Shown: positions 48,401-59,598 of the stretch, piece after piece
Numbering within the stretch: position 1 is the stretch's first letter
How the letters are laid out: the number at the start of each line of letters is the position of its first letter
NCBI RefSeq assembly: GCF_021917145.1
Contig: NC_061080.1
Span: 1,407,497 to 1,471,496 of the forward strand
Source: Hypomesus transpacificus
Lineage: Eukaryota; Chordata; Actinopteri; Osmeriformes; Osmeridae
Direction of reading: 5' to 3'
Length of the DNA: 64,000 nt
Program-made: the position numbers and the translations under genes
Notes under the pieces: model-generated
Database searches by the model: none
The model's input: the letters and a program-made list of their open reading frames with translations, nothing else
Told to the model about the DNA's origin: nothing

Positions 48401-51400
48401 GTGGAGTGAAGAACATTAGCATTTTCTCCATAAGTGGTACAGAAGGTTACGGATGCTCTACATAGTAGCCTCCTGGACCATATACAAAGAAACTGAGAAG
48501 AGAGGATGAAGGCCACTTGTGTATGACAACACGCTATTCCCCATGTTCATAACAGACCGTCCTTGGGTCTTCTAGAACTTATCAAAAGAGTTATTAAGTG
48601 GGGGAAATAAATGGAAAAGGAGAGACGGCTGTGTAGAAGAGGTACGCAACGAAAAAACGAAATCGATTGGACACAAGGATTGCATCGGGTAACGGTGTTT
48701 GAGAGAAATAATCATACGTGTCTATTAGAGTTAGTTTCAAGAATGAAGAACGAATCTGGAGTGGAAGACAAACCTATCCAGACTCCTCCTGTTATTCTTA
48801 GGGTACAGGTATTAACATGGAAGATGTCGGTTTACGTAACCGACGTCTCAAGGGACAATCGGAACGTGTGTCCTGTAAACACAGTTCAGCTCTTCTTATC
48901 CTCAGGAACAAATATTCTTTGAAGATGAATTTGAACGTTTCTTCTTTTGCTTAAAATGAGAAGTCATTGCAGTGGAGTGCAACGGAGGCCTGTGGTAGGA
49001 CAGAATTAGTAGAACTTCTTTCATTAACTCAGGCTGTGTGGACAGAACAAGCGTCTGTATAACAATCCACGAACTACGTGCCAACACTAGGTGTTGTATA
49101 AATGAAGTGATGGGGAGCAATCATTTTTGAATAATGCAGCAAGGGCTCAAGGGGCATGTTTTGCTTTGAATGAAAATCATGACATTCTGGTAAAAGATAT
49201 GTGAAGTTCACCATGCCTCAAGCTGTACTGGTCCACTGCTGCTTCTGGCTCGGTGATGAGACAAAGTAATCAGACGTCTTGTGATTTTCAATGTTTATTA
49301 ATGCTAGATTTGGAATATACGGTCTCTGAGTGGAACCATACTGAGACCTGACTGGCCAATGTTGATAGTTCCTACTATATGAGCTCTTGCCTTCAGGAAG
49401 AAGGTATAGAGTTTCCACCCACAGAACAACAAGACTTGGGGACTCTTTTGTTTGTTTGGCTATTGGGAGGTACATTTGCATAAATGAATGGCACTGAGTA
49501 TTCATTGACGGAACTTATTTCTAGGTTTCACACTGAAGTGATTCTTGTACTGTACTGTGTTGTGTTGTTGTCTCTGTGTGGTGTCAGGTGTGCTGTTTAT
49601 GTAGTATTTATGATGGATTGAATGTGCTTTAATACCTGTCTTCAAACACATTTCCCCCAGTGGGATAAATAAAATTGTCTTGACTTGACTATATCATACT
49701 TTTGATTTCTTGTTGTTTTCAACCAATCAATTCTGGCATGGCACATTCATATTCACATACAGTATATTATTCCCATCCCATCCTGTCAGTGTTGCATTAC
49801 TTATAATGGATGCCTGTGCATATATATATATATATATATATAATTCCATATTGCAGTTATATTTGAATGTAAAAAAGTCTCATTCTAACTCACACTTCCA
49901 GCATAGTTTAGAATACTCTGCTTGGTGACCAATAAAAGTGGTCTTAAACTGCACAAGGAGAACTTTACATTCCCTTGACATTGACTGTCCTCCCATTCAA
50001 CCTCAACAAAGAATACAAATGACATATTTTCATATGCAATTTTCAACAGTAGTGTTGGCACCTTTGTCAAGAGGATGCACCAGGATGCAGTCGTACTTGA
50101 AGCCTCGTGACCTCTACCATACGCAATGTCCGGAACCTCTCAAAGGTTTGGTTCCCTCAACATATACCCTTTATACCCGCTCTCCATCAATACAAGATGC
50201 AGCTGTCCTTCCTTTGAACTGGCAGCCCACAGGGATGAGCCCTATGAAACATGTCAGACACATTGTGAACGTCAGAGACCTTCAGGCTTACTGGGACAAG
50301 GAGGCACCACATGTGTCCTCAGATCCAGCCCAGATTACTACTTTCTATGCAGTAGCCTTTCCATTAAGGCTATAAGGAAATATGGGGACATGTTGGAGAC
50401 CGCGGGTGGGGGGGGGGGGGGGGGGTCAATGGGATGTTGTTGTGATTGGAGGAAGACATGAACTGGATCTCTACCATCCAGCCTCAGTTAGTCATCATGA
50501 GAAAACGCGCTCCAGCATGGGCGTATCTAGCCCTATTTTGGGGGGGCTGGAACCCCCCCCCCAAAAGTTTCATGAGCGAGAACAAACCACCGCGACTCGC
50601 GACAAACGGGTCGCGAGTCGCCAGCGGCAACAGGGCGTGTGTTGGGTCAGACATTCTCCATGAAGGCTGCTGCCAAATGAATACATTATGAAGGCAGAAT
50701 AACCTCCATCAAATCAACCCCAACGGCACCATACACGCCTTATTAATGTCAATGGGATCTAATGATGTGATAAAACATGAATAAATGCATGAGTGAACAG
50801 ACAGCGCTGTGTTTCGTGGATTATATCACTGATAGCAATGACTGCTGTGAATGATATACATCGTGTTCGATCCAGAAACTACGGCTGTAATTGGGTGAGC
50901 GTGTCCACTCAGAAGTCCTTGGTCTGTTAAGGTCCAGTCGACGCTGCTGGTTGTACTAGACCAGTACTGATTGATTATTAGTAAAATAGATAATGTGTGT
51001 GTGTGTTTGTGTGTGTGAATGTAAAGCAAGTGTTAGTATCAGTGAGAGTGTGAGAGTGTGACAGAGAATGGGTGTAAATACAGAATGTGTGTGTATGCGT
51101 GTGTCTGTGTTGGAGGGGAGGCAGAGGTGGATAGGAGATGACATTTAACTACAATTTCAGTAATCCCAGTCGGTGTGTGTGTGTGTGTCTCGATTGTGTC
51201 GCATACTTGGTACTGTATGAAACTGTATTGCAGCAGGAACTTGGCTTAAGCCCCAAGGACGTACAGTGTTGACTGTTCGCAACAAATCAATATAAACATT
51301 TAAACGGCACAAATAAAAATTGTTTCGCCACAAAGCATTCGAACCATGGGCTATTCAATGGCGTTAGTTGAAAGACAACATTTCGTCAGATTGGCCAACA

Positions 51401-51640
51401 ATTTTCAGAACTGCCAAGTCTAAATCAACCAGTTCGCACGCTCACACGCCAGACCTCTTAATTCTTACACTGACAAATCCCCCAAAAGTGAAGTCGCTTC
51501 TTTCTTTTTCTTTGTATACATTTATTCACTTGTCCTCACGTGCTGGGAGATTATTTCCGTATGAACCTTCCGTGAACCCTGGCGTGCAACATAGTCTTGT
51601 TGAGGTGAAACATTCCAGCCTTGGACAGGCAGTTTTTTAA
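48401..51640. other. intergenic region between the LINE and the minisatellite
   Basis: No gene is recognised. It contains a possible retroelement tail (49500-49690), a (TA)n tract (49818-49841), a 20-base G run near 50407, TG-rich stretches near 51000 and 51173, and a short piece near 50518-50570 with G and C runs resembling the middle of a MITE. Confidence 0.4.
49500..49690 (+). mobile_element. possible LINE 3' end
   Basis: Ends in GTGGGATAAATAAAATTGTC followed by a short TTGACTTGACT repeat, the form of fish L2/Rex-like LINE tails. No coding sequence remains. Confidence 0.35.
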
Positions 51641-51645
51641 GGGGC

Positions 51646-54113
51646 TTTGTGGAACTGAGGGGCTACTGGGATCTGAGGAGCTACTGGGAGCTGAGGGGCT
51701 ACTGAGAGCTGAGGGGCTACTGAGAGCTGAGGGGCTACTGGAGCTGAGGGGCTACTGGGAGCTGGGGGCTACTGAGAACTGAGGGGCTACTGGGAGCTGA
51801 GGGGCTACTAGGAACTGAGGGGCTACTGGGACCTGAGGGGCTACTGGGAACTGAGGGGCTACTGGGAGCTGAGGGGCTACTGGGAGCTGAGGGGCTACTA
51901 AGAACTGAGGGGCTACTGGGAGCTGAGGGGCTACTGGGAGCTGAGGGGCTACTGAGAGCTGAGGGGCTACTGGGAGCTGAGGGGCTACTGAGAGCTGAGG
52001 GGCTACTGGGAGCTGAGGGGCTACTGGGAGCTGAGGGGCTACTGGGAACTGAGGGGCTACTGGGAGCTGAGGGGCTACTGGGAGCTGAGGGGCTACTAAG
52101 AACTGAGGGGCTACTGGGAGCTGAGGGGCTACTGGGAGCTGAGGGGCTACTGAGAGCTGAGGGGCTACTGGGAGCTGAGGGGCTACTGGGAGCAGAGGGG
52201 CTACTGGGAGCTGAGGGGCTACTGAGAGCTGAGGGGCTACTGGGAGCTGAGTGGCTACTGGGAGCTGAGGGGCTACTGGGACCTGAGGGGCTACTGGGAG
52301 CTGAGGGGCTACTGGGAACTGAGGGGCTACTGAAAGCTGAGGGGCTACTGAGAGCTGAGGGGCTACTGGAGCTGAGGGGCTACTGGGAGCTGGGGCTACT
52401 GAGAACTGAGGGGCTACTGGGAGCTGAGGGGCTACTAGGAACTGAGGGGCTACTGGGACCTGAGGGGCTACTGGGAACTGAGGGGCTACTGGGAGCTGAG
52501 GGGCTACTGGGAGCTGAGGGGCTACTAAGAACTGAGGGGCTACTGGGAGCTGAGGGGCTACTGGGAGCTGAGGGGCTACTGAGAGCTGAGGGGCTACTGG
52601 GAGCTGAGGGGCTACTGGGAGCTGAGGGGCTACTGAGAGCTGAGGGGCTACTGGGAGCTGAGGGGCTACTGGGAACTGAGGGGCTACTGGCAGCTGAGGG
52701 GCTACTAAGAACTGAGGGGCTACTGGGAGCTGAGGGGCTACTGGGAGCTGAGGGGCTACTGGGAGCTGAGGGGCTACTGGGAACTGAGGGGCTACTGGGA
52801 GCTGAGGGGCTACTGGGAGCTGAGGGGCTACTAAGAACTGAGGGGCTACTGGGAGCTGAGGGGCTACTGGGATCTGAGGGGCTACTGAGAGCTGAGGGGC
52901 TACTGGGAGCTGAGGGGCTACTGGGAGCAGAGGGGCTACTGGGAGCTGAGGGGCTACTGAGAGCTGAGGGGCTACTGGGAGCTGAGTGGCTACTGGGAGC
53001 TGAGGGGCTACTGGGACCTGAGGGGCTACTGGGAGCTGAGGGGCTACTGGGAACTGAGGGGCTACTGAAAGCTGAGGGGCTACTGAGAGCTGAGGGGCTA
53101 CTGGAGCTGAGGGGCTACTGGGAGCTGGGGGCTACTGAGAACTGAGGGGCTACTGGGAGCTGAGGGGCTACTAGGAACTGAGGGGCTACTGGGAGCTGAG
53201 GGGCTACTAAGAACTGAGGGGCTACTGGGAGCTGAGGGGCTACTGGGAGCTGAGGGGCTACTGAGAGCTGAGGGGCTACTGGGAGCTGAGGGGCTACTGG
53301 GAGCAGAGGGGCTACTGGGAGCTGAGGGGCTACTGAGAGCTGAGGGGCTACTGGGAGCTGAGTGGCTACTGGGAGCTGAGGGGCTACTAGGAACTGAGGG
53401 GCTACTGGGACCTGAGGGGCTACTGGGAACTGAGGGGCTACTGGGAGCTGAGGGGCTACTGGGAGCTGAGGGGCTACTAAGAACTGAGGGGCTACTGGGA
53501 GCTGAGGGGCTACTGGGAGCTGAGGGGCTACTGAGAGCTGAGGGGCTACTGGGAGCTGAGGGGCTACTGGGAGCAGAGGGGCTACTGGGAGCTGAGGGGC
53601 TACTGAGAGCTGAGGGGCTACTGGGAGCTGAGGGGCTACTGGGAGCTGAGGGGCTACTGGGAACTGAGGGGCTACTGGGAGCTGAGGGGCTACTGGGAGC
53701 TGAGGGGCTACTAAGAACTGAGGGGCTACTGGGAGCTGAGGGGCTACTGGGAGCTGAGGGGCTACTGAGAGCTGAGGGGCTACTGGGAGCTGAGGGGCTA
53801 CTGGGAGCAGAGGGGCTACTGGGAGCTGAGGGGCTACTGAGAGCTGAGGGGCTACTGGGAGCTGAGTGGCTACTGGGAGCTGAGGGGCTACTGGGACCTG
53901 AGGGGCTACTGGAAGCTGAGGGGCTACTGGGAACTGAGGGGCTACTGGGAGCTGAGGGGCTACTAGGAACTGAGGGGCTACTAGGAACTGAGGGGCTACT
54001 GGGAGCTGAGGGGCTACTGGGAGCTGAGGGGCTACTGGGAGCTGAGGGGCTACTGAGAGCTGAGGGGCTACTGAGAGCTGAGGGGCTACTGGGAGCTGAG
54101 GGGCTACTCGGAG
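51646..54113. repeat. 18-bp minisatellite, about 137 units, with higher-order structure
   Basis: The unit is GGGAGCTGAGGGGCTACT. Variants are GAGAGCTG, GGGAACTG, AGGAACTG, GGGACCTG, AAGAACTG and GGGAGCAG, plus a few 17-base units. A marker made of two shortened units (ACTGGAGCTG then GAGCTGGGGGCTACTGAGAA) recurs at about 51737, 52364 and 53100 with the same variant order after it, so blocks of roughly 630-735 bp have duplicated. Eighteen is a multiple of three, so long open frames arise in several frames. Confidence 0.97.
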
Positions 54114-55954
54114 CTGAATGCCGTCTTTTCTGAGTTCAAATTTCAAAAACGAATGCCAAAAGAATTGGCTCGCATTAACTATTTATGTCCCTATCAAAGC
54201 TGAAGTCAAACCTAAACCGTTTCCCTTAAATGTATCACTTTAACCATAATTAAATCATTTTATATTCTTAATATGCAATGGCCCTTGTGCTGATTAAATA
54301 CGTTTTTAAATTTAACGTTGTCTAATACAGCTGCAGCACAACTCCCCAGGAGCTGCTCTTGAGAACATGTCAAATTGTCCCCCTGAAAGGTTGATATCAG
54401 CTTCCCGCCCCTGCTCCAAACCTAGGCTCATATCCCTCCTAATGTTTGGTGGAACTTATTGCCACGAAATGGGGGCAACATAGGGGGGCAAAGAGTCAAT
54501 GATAGGTTTCCTGCCCTATGAGGAGGCCAATTGAGAGGTAAAAGCGTGGATTTGCTTTACATCCATTAGGCTTACCACAAACTAGTACTACTAGTGTAAC
54601 CAATCCAGCACTAAGCTCAATACGTTATTTTTCAAATATGTAGACTCATTGGCGTCTGAGCCTCCTCAGAAAATGATGTACCTCGTGTTTTTATTATATG
54701 TTTGTATGTTGTTTTGTAATCTATGGACCTAGTAAGTGTTCAAAATAAAGTTTATATATATACACTGTATATAGGTCTAACCTAGTGTTATATGGTCTGG
54801 CTTTCAGCAACATTTGCTTAAAGAACTAGGAAAATTCAGTTTTAAATATAATCTTTAGCCTACCTCAGGCACTGAGCTACTTCAAATTATCGGCACTTCC
54901 TGGCCATTTCCTTTTTTTTCTCTTCTCGTTTAATTATGTCAGTCAATTATATGGGGTCCATCAACTAAGCATGTATTCAACACAACGCTGAAAGAAACTC
55001 CATTCATTCTTTCACAATCAATCACGCATTAGAAAAAAGGGAGAACATGTCTAAAAGGATCCCAGGCTGTGCAGCCAGGGTTCTGCAACGCAGCTCAACC
55101 CCCACAATAAGGATCCATTAGCCAGTAAAGAGTCAAGTAGCGCTTCTAGGGCAGGTGATACTTAACAGTGATACTTAGCAGTAGCTAAGCTACAATCTTG
55201 TTTTTGTTTAAAGCTATGGGACATAGTGTCTTTTTTTTTTGAAAGCAGGTTTGGTTTCTGTTGACTTATGGACAGCCCAGTTAAACATCCAAGTAAAACA
55301 GCAATGCCAATGTGCCTGACTTAATACTTTATCGACCCATAGATGGGAAAAACACAGGGGCGGGGGTTACATTTCTGTCAATGAAAAACACTTTTTCCAC
55401 ACAAAAGCTTGTTCCTAGGATGTCAATAGACATCATCACGTGGTACCATCATAAACTAGTCTGCTAGACAAACTTTATCATACCAACGAAGAGGAATGTA
55501 TTGCTTGCATTGATTGTGTTAACAGACTTGTCAAGCCTTTTGTTACCTGGGTATGAACTTGGGTTCAAGCTGTGAAATGAAAACAAGGTTAATGAAAAAT
55601 AAGTCCTGACTGAAGTCTAAAGAACCCCTTCCGATTGACCACTTCCATCTTCACTTCTTTAGTTCACGGCCATCCATTTCAAAGATCCTTTTTTGAAGAG
55701 GGTAGTGTAGAGGAGAAAGGTCCAGGATGTTACAATATGTCCTGTGTGCCCAAGGAACATATACAGAGACAACACCAAGCATTATGTTGTTCTGTGGAGT
55801 CCCTGAACTTTCAACCAACCAGTTAAAAATCTAGATACGAGCAGCAAGGAAATGGTGTTGCTGCAACTGCAAATATGGCTACTTACTATATAAAGTATTT
55901 ACGTATCTTGAATTCAGTGAATCCACACACGCTCCAAATTGTGATAAAGAGTGT
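54114..55954. other. intergenic spacer before usp43
   Basis: AT-rich DNA with no gene, RNA or transposon end that I can support. Confidence 0.4.
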
Positions 55955-55960
55955 TTTATT
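55955..55960 (-). terminator. usp43: candidate poly(A) signal of usp43
   Basis: AATAAA on the minus strand, 2.66 kb after the stop codon. The interval 55961-58620 would be the 3' UTR. It includes G runs near 57395-57434, a (GA)n tract at 58021-58089 and 17 bases of CCCTAA repeat near 58207. Nearer signals may be used. Confidence 0.35.
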
Positions 55961-58020
55961 GGAAGTATTGAAAAATAAAACAGATTCCTTCATGTTTTGA
56001 AGAGACATTAGGTAGATAAAAACCATTGTTCTTATTTAACAGTAATAGCTGTGTTTCCCCCTTGGTGCAGAGCACAGTTTGGAAAATAGGATACTAGTAT
56101 ACTTGTGTGTTGCCCTTGGTTACCCAATAAGTCCATTACTGGCCATTTCTATGAGGCCTCTACATCTCCCTTTGTACATATATATCTATGTATATATTCA
56201 TATATTTACAAAGCCTTTATCAAATGTAGAAAAGTTGCATATAAAACATCTTCATTCCACATTTCACAAAAGAACTGGAAACATACATCCTTCATTTATG
56301 GTATTATTATCCTTTCTTTCTGGATCTCTTTTTCTATACAAGTGCTCAGTTTGGTACAGTAAACTTTGTGACAGGTACGCATGTAGGCTATATAGATCTA
56401 CTGAAAAAAAAAAAAACACTAACTGTTGAACCTTTACAGACTTCTCAACTGTCTCTCAACAGTTTCCCCTATGATGGACATGGTAAATAAGTCATAAAGT
56501 ACAGTCATTGACAGAGTCTGTCTCTCTTTGCAAAGCGCTGTCCTAAGATGGCCGATCTGTGGTGGACGATGAAGACATGATATTATTTAAGGCTGCAAAA
56601 ACCAAAACATCATTTCAATAGGCAGTCGATTTCAAAATTCCACTAAAACCACGAAGGGAAGTGGATCAAAGCTATAGTGAATCAAGCCTATCCTTCACAT
56701 GACATTTCTGCTCATCTCCAAAGCTACCATACGGATAGTATTTTGGATCTATTTGTATTATAATCATCTAGTAATAATGCCAAGGCCTTGGTGTACTTGG
56801 GCTAATACATGGAGAGGGAAAAGGTTTCAATATTGCAGCGTCTGTCACAGTGCGGACTCTTAAGAGACTGTGGCCACAAGGCTTCAGTACCATTCCACAA
56901 TCGTGATGGGGCATCAATGTACTATACATCTTCCATATAACACCCGACTCTAGAACATGAAGCTTTTACATTGATTCATAATACAGTATTAACAGCACTT
57001 GAGAAAAATGTGCAAAACGTGAACCAAGATGGTGAGAAGACATTCAACTATATTATTGCTTCTTCACTCTGAACTGGGTGAGAGTGGTACAGGCGATAGG
57101 ACTGTGTGTGTGTGGGTGTGTGTTTGTGTGTGTTTAAGCAGTGGCACACACATGTGTTGATTGTTACATCTCAGTTAACTAACTGGTCAATGTCTTGACC
57201 ACAAACCCTTATTTAAAGGTTTGCAGTATTTATACTTAACCTATACTTGAATGAAAACGCAGTTTCAGGGGAAAAAATGAACTTCAGCAGGTGAACAGAT
57301 TGTACTCTGCATGTTGAGAAGAAGCTAATTGGAGCAAAGATGAGCTCTTCTAATCATCTGCGATGGCAGAAGAAGAGGAGAGATGAGATTGAGGTGGGGG
57401 GGGGGGGGGAAGAGGTCGGGGGGGGGGGGGGGGGCAAGAGCAGATGACACGTGTACTTAGCTTTACATCAGGAGGCTATCGGTGGCCATAGTAACAGGCT
57501 GTGCTACGTTGCGTACCAGCCTGTCAATGTGTGTCTTATCTTCTCTCTCGTGTCCAATCAAAATAGGAAAAGTCTATCTTGTATATCTACTGACCAAACA
57601 ACAGTCCAAACATCGAAGGCCAATTAATAGGTCTGATTCCTTCAGATAGGACAAACTTTGAGTCTTCTACCACATACAAAAAGTGTGTGTGTGTGTGCAT
57701 GACACAAAGTGCAACATCATAACATCGAAACTGTGATCTAACATTTGCATGAAATACCAGTGACATATCTAGCAGCCAGTTTGCAGGGTAATCACACACA
57801 CCTGCAACTGATTATAATCATTCATGGTTCAGTCTAGAAGTCCAGTCACCTAAGGTTCAATAAAACCCTTTATGCCTTCAAGTGTTGAGTACTCTCAATC
57901 GCTTCAGAACGCCGCCGCAGGGAGATCTGCCGTTGTGGTGCGTTTGAAACGGCTTGGTACAAAAGCGGTAACGCAACATTCAACACGACAAGTGGGCAAA
58001 ATCAGCATGCGTTTGGAATA

Positions 58021-58036
58021 CAGAGAGAGAAAGAGA

Positions 58037-58089
<53 letters not shown>
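58021..58089. repeat. (GA)n microsatellite
   Basis: Nearly pure GA dinucleotides in the inferred usp43 3' UTR. Confidence 0.9.
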
Positions 58090-58094
<5 letters not shown>

Positions 58095-58620
58095 AAAACA
58101 TTTGTGAGGAAAATGATTCATTCGGTAAATAGGTGCTCAAGTCATCCTAACGCGTTGCTATTAAGACACAAGTCGTGTAGCTAGTAAAAGAGCGCGTGGG
58201 TGAGAACCCTAACCCTAACCCAATTCGCAACGGGTAATCCCAAAACTCATTGTCCTACACTGCATATCGGTTTTTCTCAGGCACTTGTTAACAGTCACAA
58301 TAAAAAAAATGTAAACAAAAACGAAAGTACTCCTTCACGTTCATCTCGGGATGTCGAGCGTCACCATTTCTGGGCTCTGCTCGCGTTTGTTCCCATGCAC
58401 TGCACTCCTCCACGACACCAGAGGGCGCCACCTTATATACAAGCCTGTGCGTTAGGTGGACCTCTAGCCGGCCTCGAAAACTATTGCTTTGATCTGGGAG
58501 GCTGTCAGTGTGAGACTAAGTGTGCACGTGATTGTGTTAAGCTTGTGATTGTGTGTGAGTTAATGCGTGTATAGGGAGAGTGTTCGATTGTGATTGTGTA
58601 TCAGTGTGTGTTTGTGCATG

Positions 58621-59515
58621 TTAGAAGCTGGACTCTGGAACGGTCCTCTTGCGGCCCAGGGAGGTGGTGCTGTATCTTGTCCTCTGCAGGGTGCCGTAGG
58701 AAGGCTTGTCCGCCGTCAGGCTCCGTGCGGGTGCCGCCGGCGCCAGCCCGTTGCGGTGCAAGGACGCCGTCCTCCGCATGCTCTGCTCCGCCTTGCTGGG
58801 GATGTTGGAGGAACTCTGGGAGCGCTTGATGTCGGCGGCGGCGCGGCCCGCCTTGCCGTTGGCCAGCTCGTCGCCGAGACGGGCCGCGCCTCCGTGGCGG
58901 GGGCCGCCGTTGGTCCTCCCCTCCGACGACGTCCCGCCGCTGGCCGCGCCGTTGGACAGCGAGGCCCTGGACGAGCTCCTGGTCCGGCTCGTCGTCTCCC
59001 CGCCCTTGCCTGCGTCCGCCTCCCTCGGCCTCCGCGCGTCCTTCTCCTTCCTCAGGAAGCTCCCGCGGAAGAACGACAGCAGCCCCTCGTGGCTCTTGGA
59101 CTCCTCCCCCTTCCGGGGCTTGTCTCCGTCGCCGGGGTGCGCCGGGTGGTCCAGGCACGGAGGGTTGCTCCTCTCGCCCTTGCCCCTCCGCAGGGTGCCG
59201 TCGCGGAGGCTGTGGGTGCTGGAGCTGGGCTGGACCCCGTCGGCTCCGGAGCTCCTCCTGGATCGGGCCTCCTGGTGCTGGGCCTGGGGCTGCTGGTCCT
59301 GCTGCTTGGGCTTCTTGGTGGTGCTCCTCCGGGTCAGCGTGTTGGAGCTGCTGCTGGTGCTGAGGGCGGGGACGTCCTCCCTGGGCTGGGGGCCTTTGCT
59401 GCTGCTGCGTCTCAGGCTTGCAGTCCTGTCTGACGGGGGCCTCCTCTGGCCCTCGGGGATCTGGGAGGGGGCGGGGGAGAGGGAGGGAGACGGATGAAGA
59501 CAGATAGAGAGAGAC

Positions 59516-59598
<83 letters not shown>

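Noticed and set aside
51646-54113. CRISPR array
   Set aside because: Contiguous 18-bp tandem units with no unique spacers, in a vertebrate genome.
53115-54146. 343-residue minus-strand open frame of PVAPQL repeats
   Set aside because: It is the translation of an 18-bp minisatellite whose unit is a multiple of three. No splice context, no unique sequence beyond about 13 residues, and no known protein family.
56079-56429. 116-residue plus-strand frame
   Set aside because: AT-rich with IYIYIY runs, opposite the inferred usp43 3' UTR; no motif or splice context.
58207-58221. CCCTAACCCTAACCC as an interstitial telomere
   Set aside because: Only about two and a half units within a region full of simple repeats; too short to be meaningful.
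58594-59433. 279-residue plus-strand frame rich in Leu, Gly and Arg
   Set aside because: Antisense of the GC-rich last exon of usp43, whose C-terminus is clearly conserved in the other strand.
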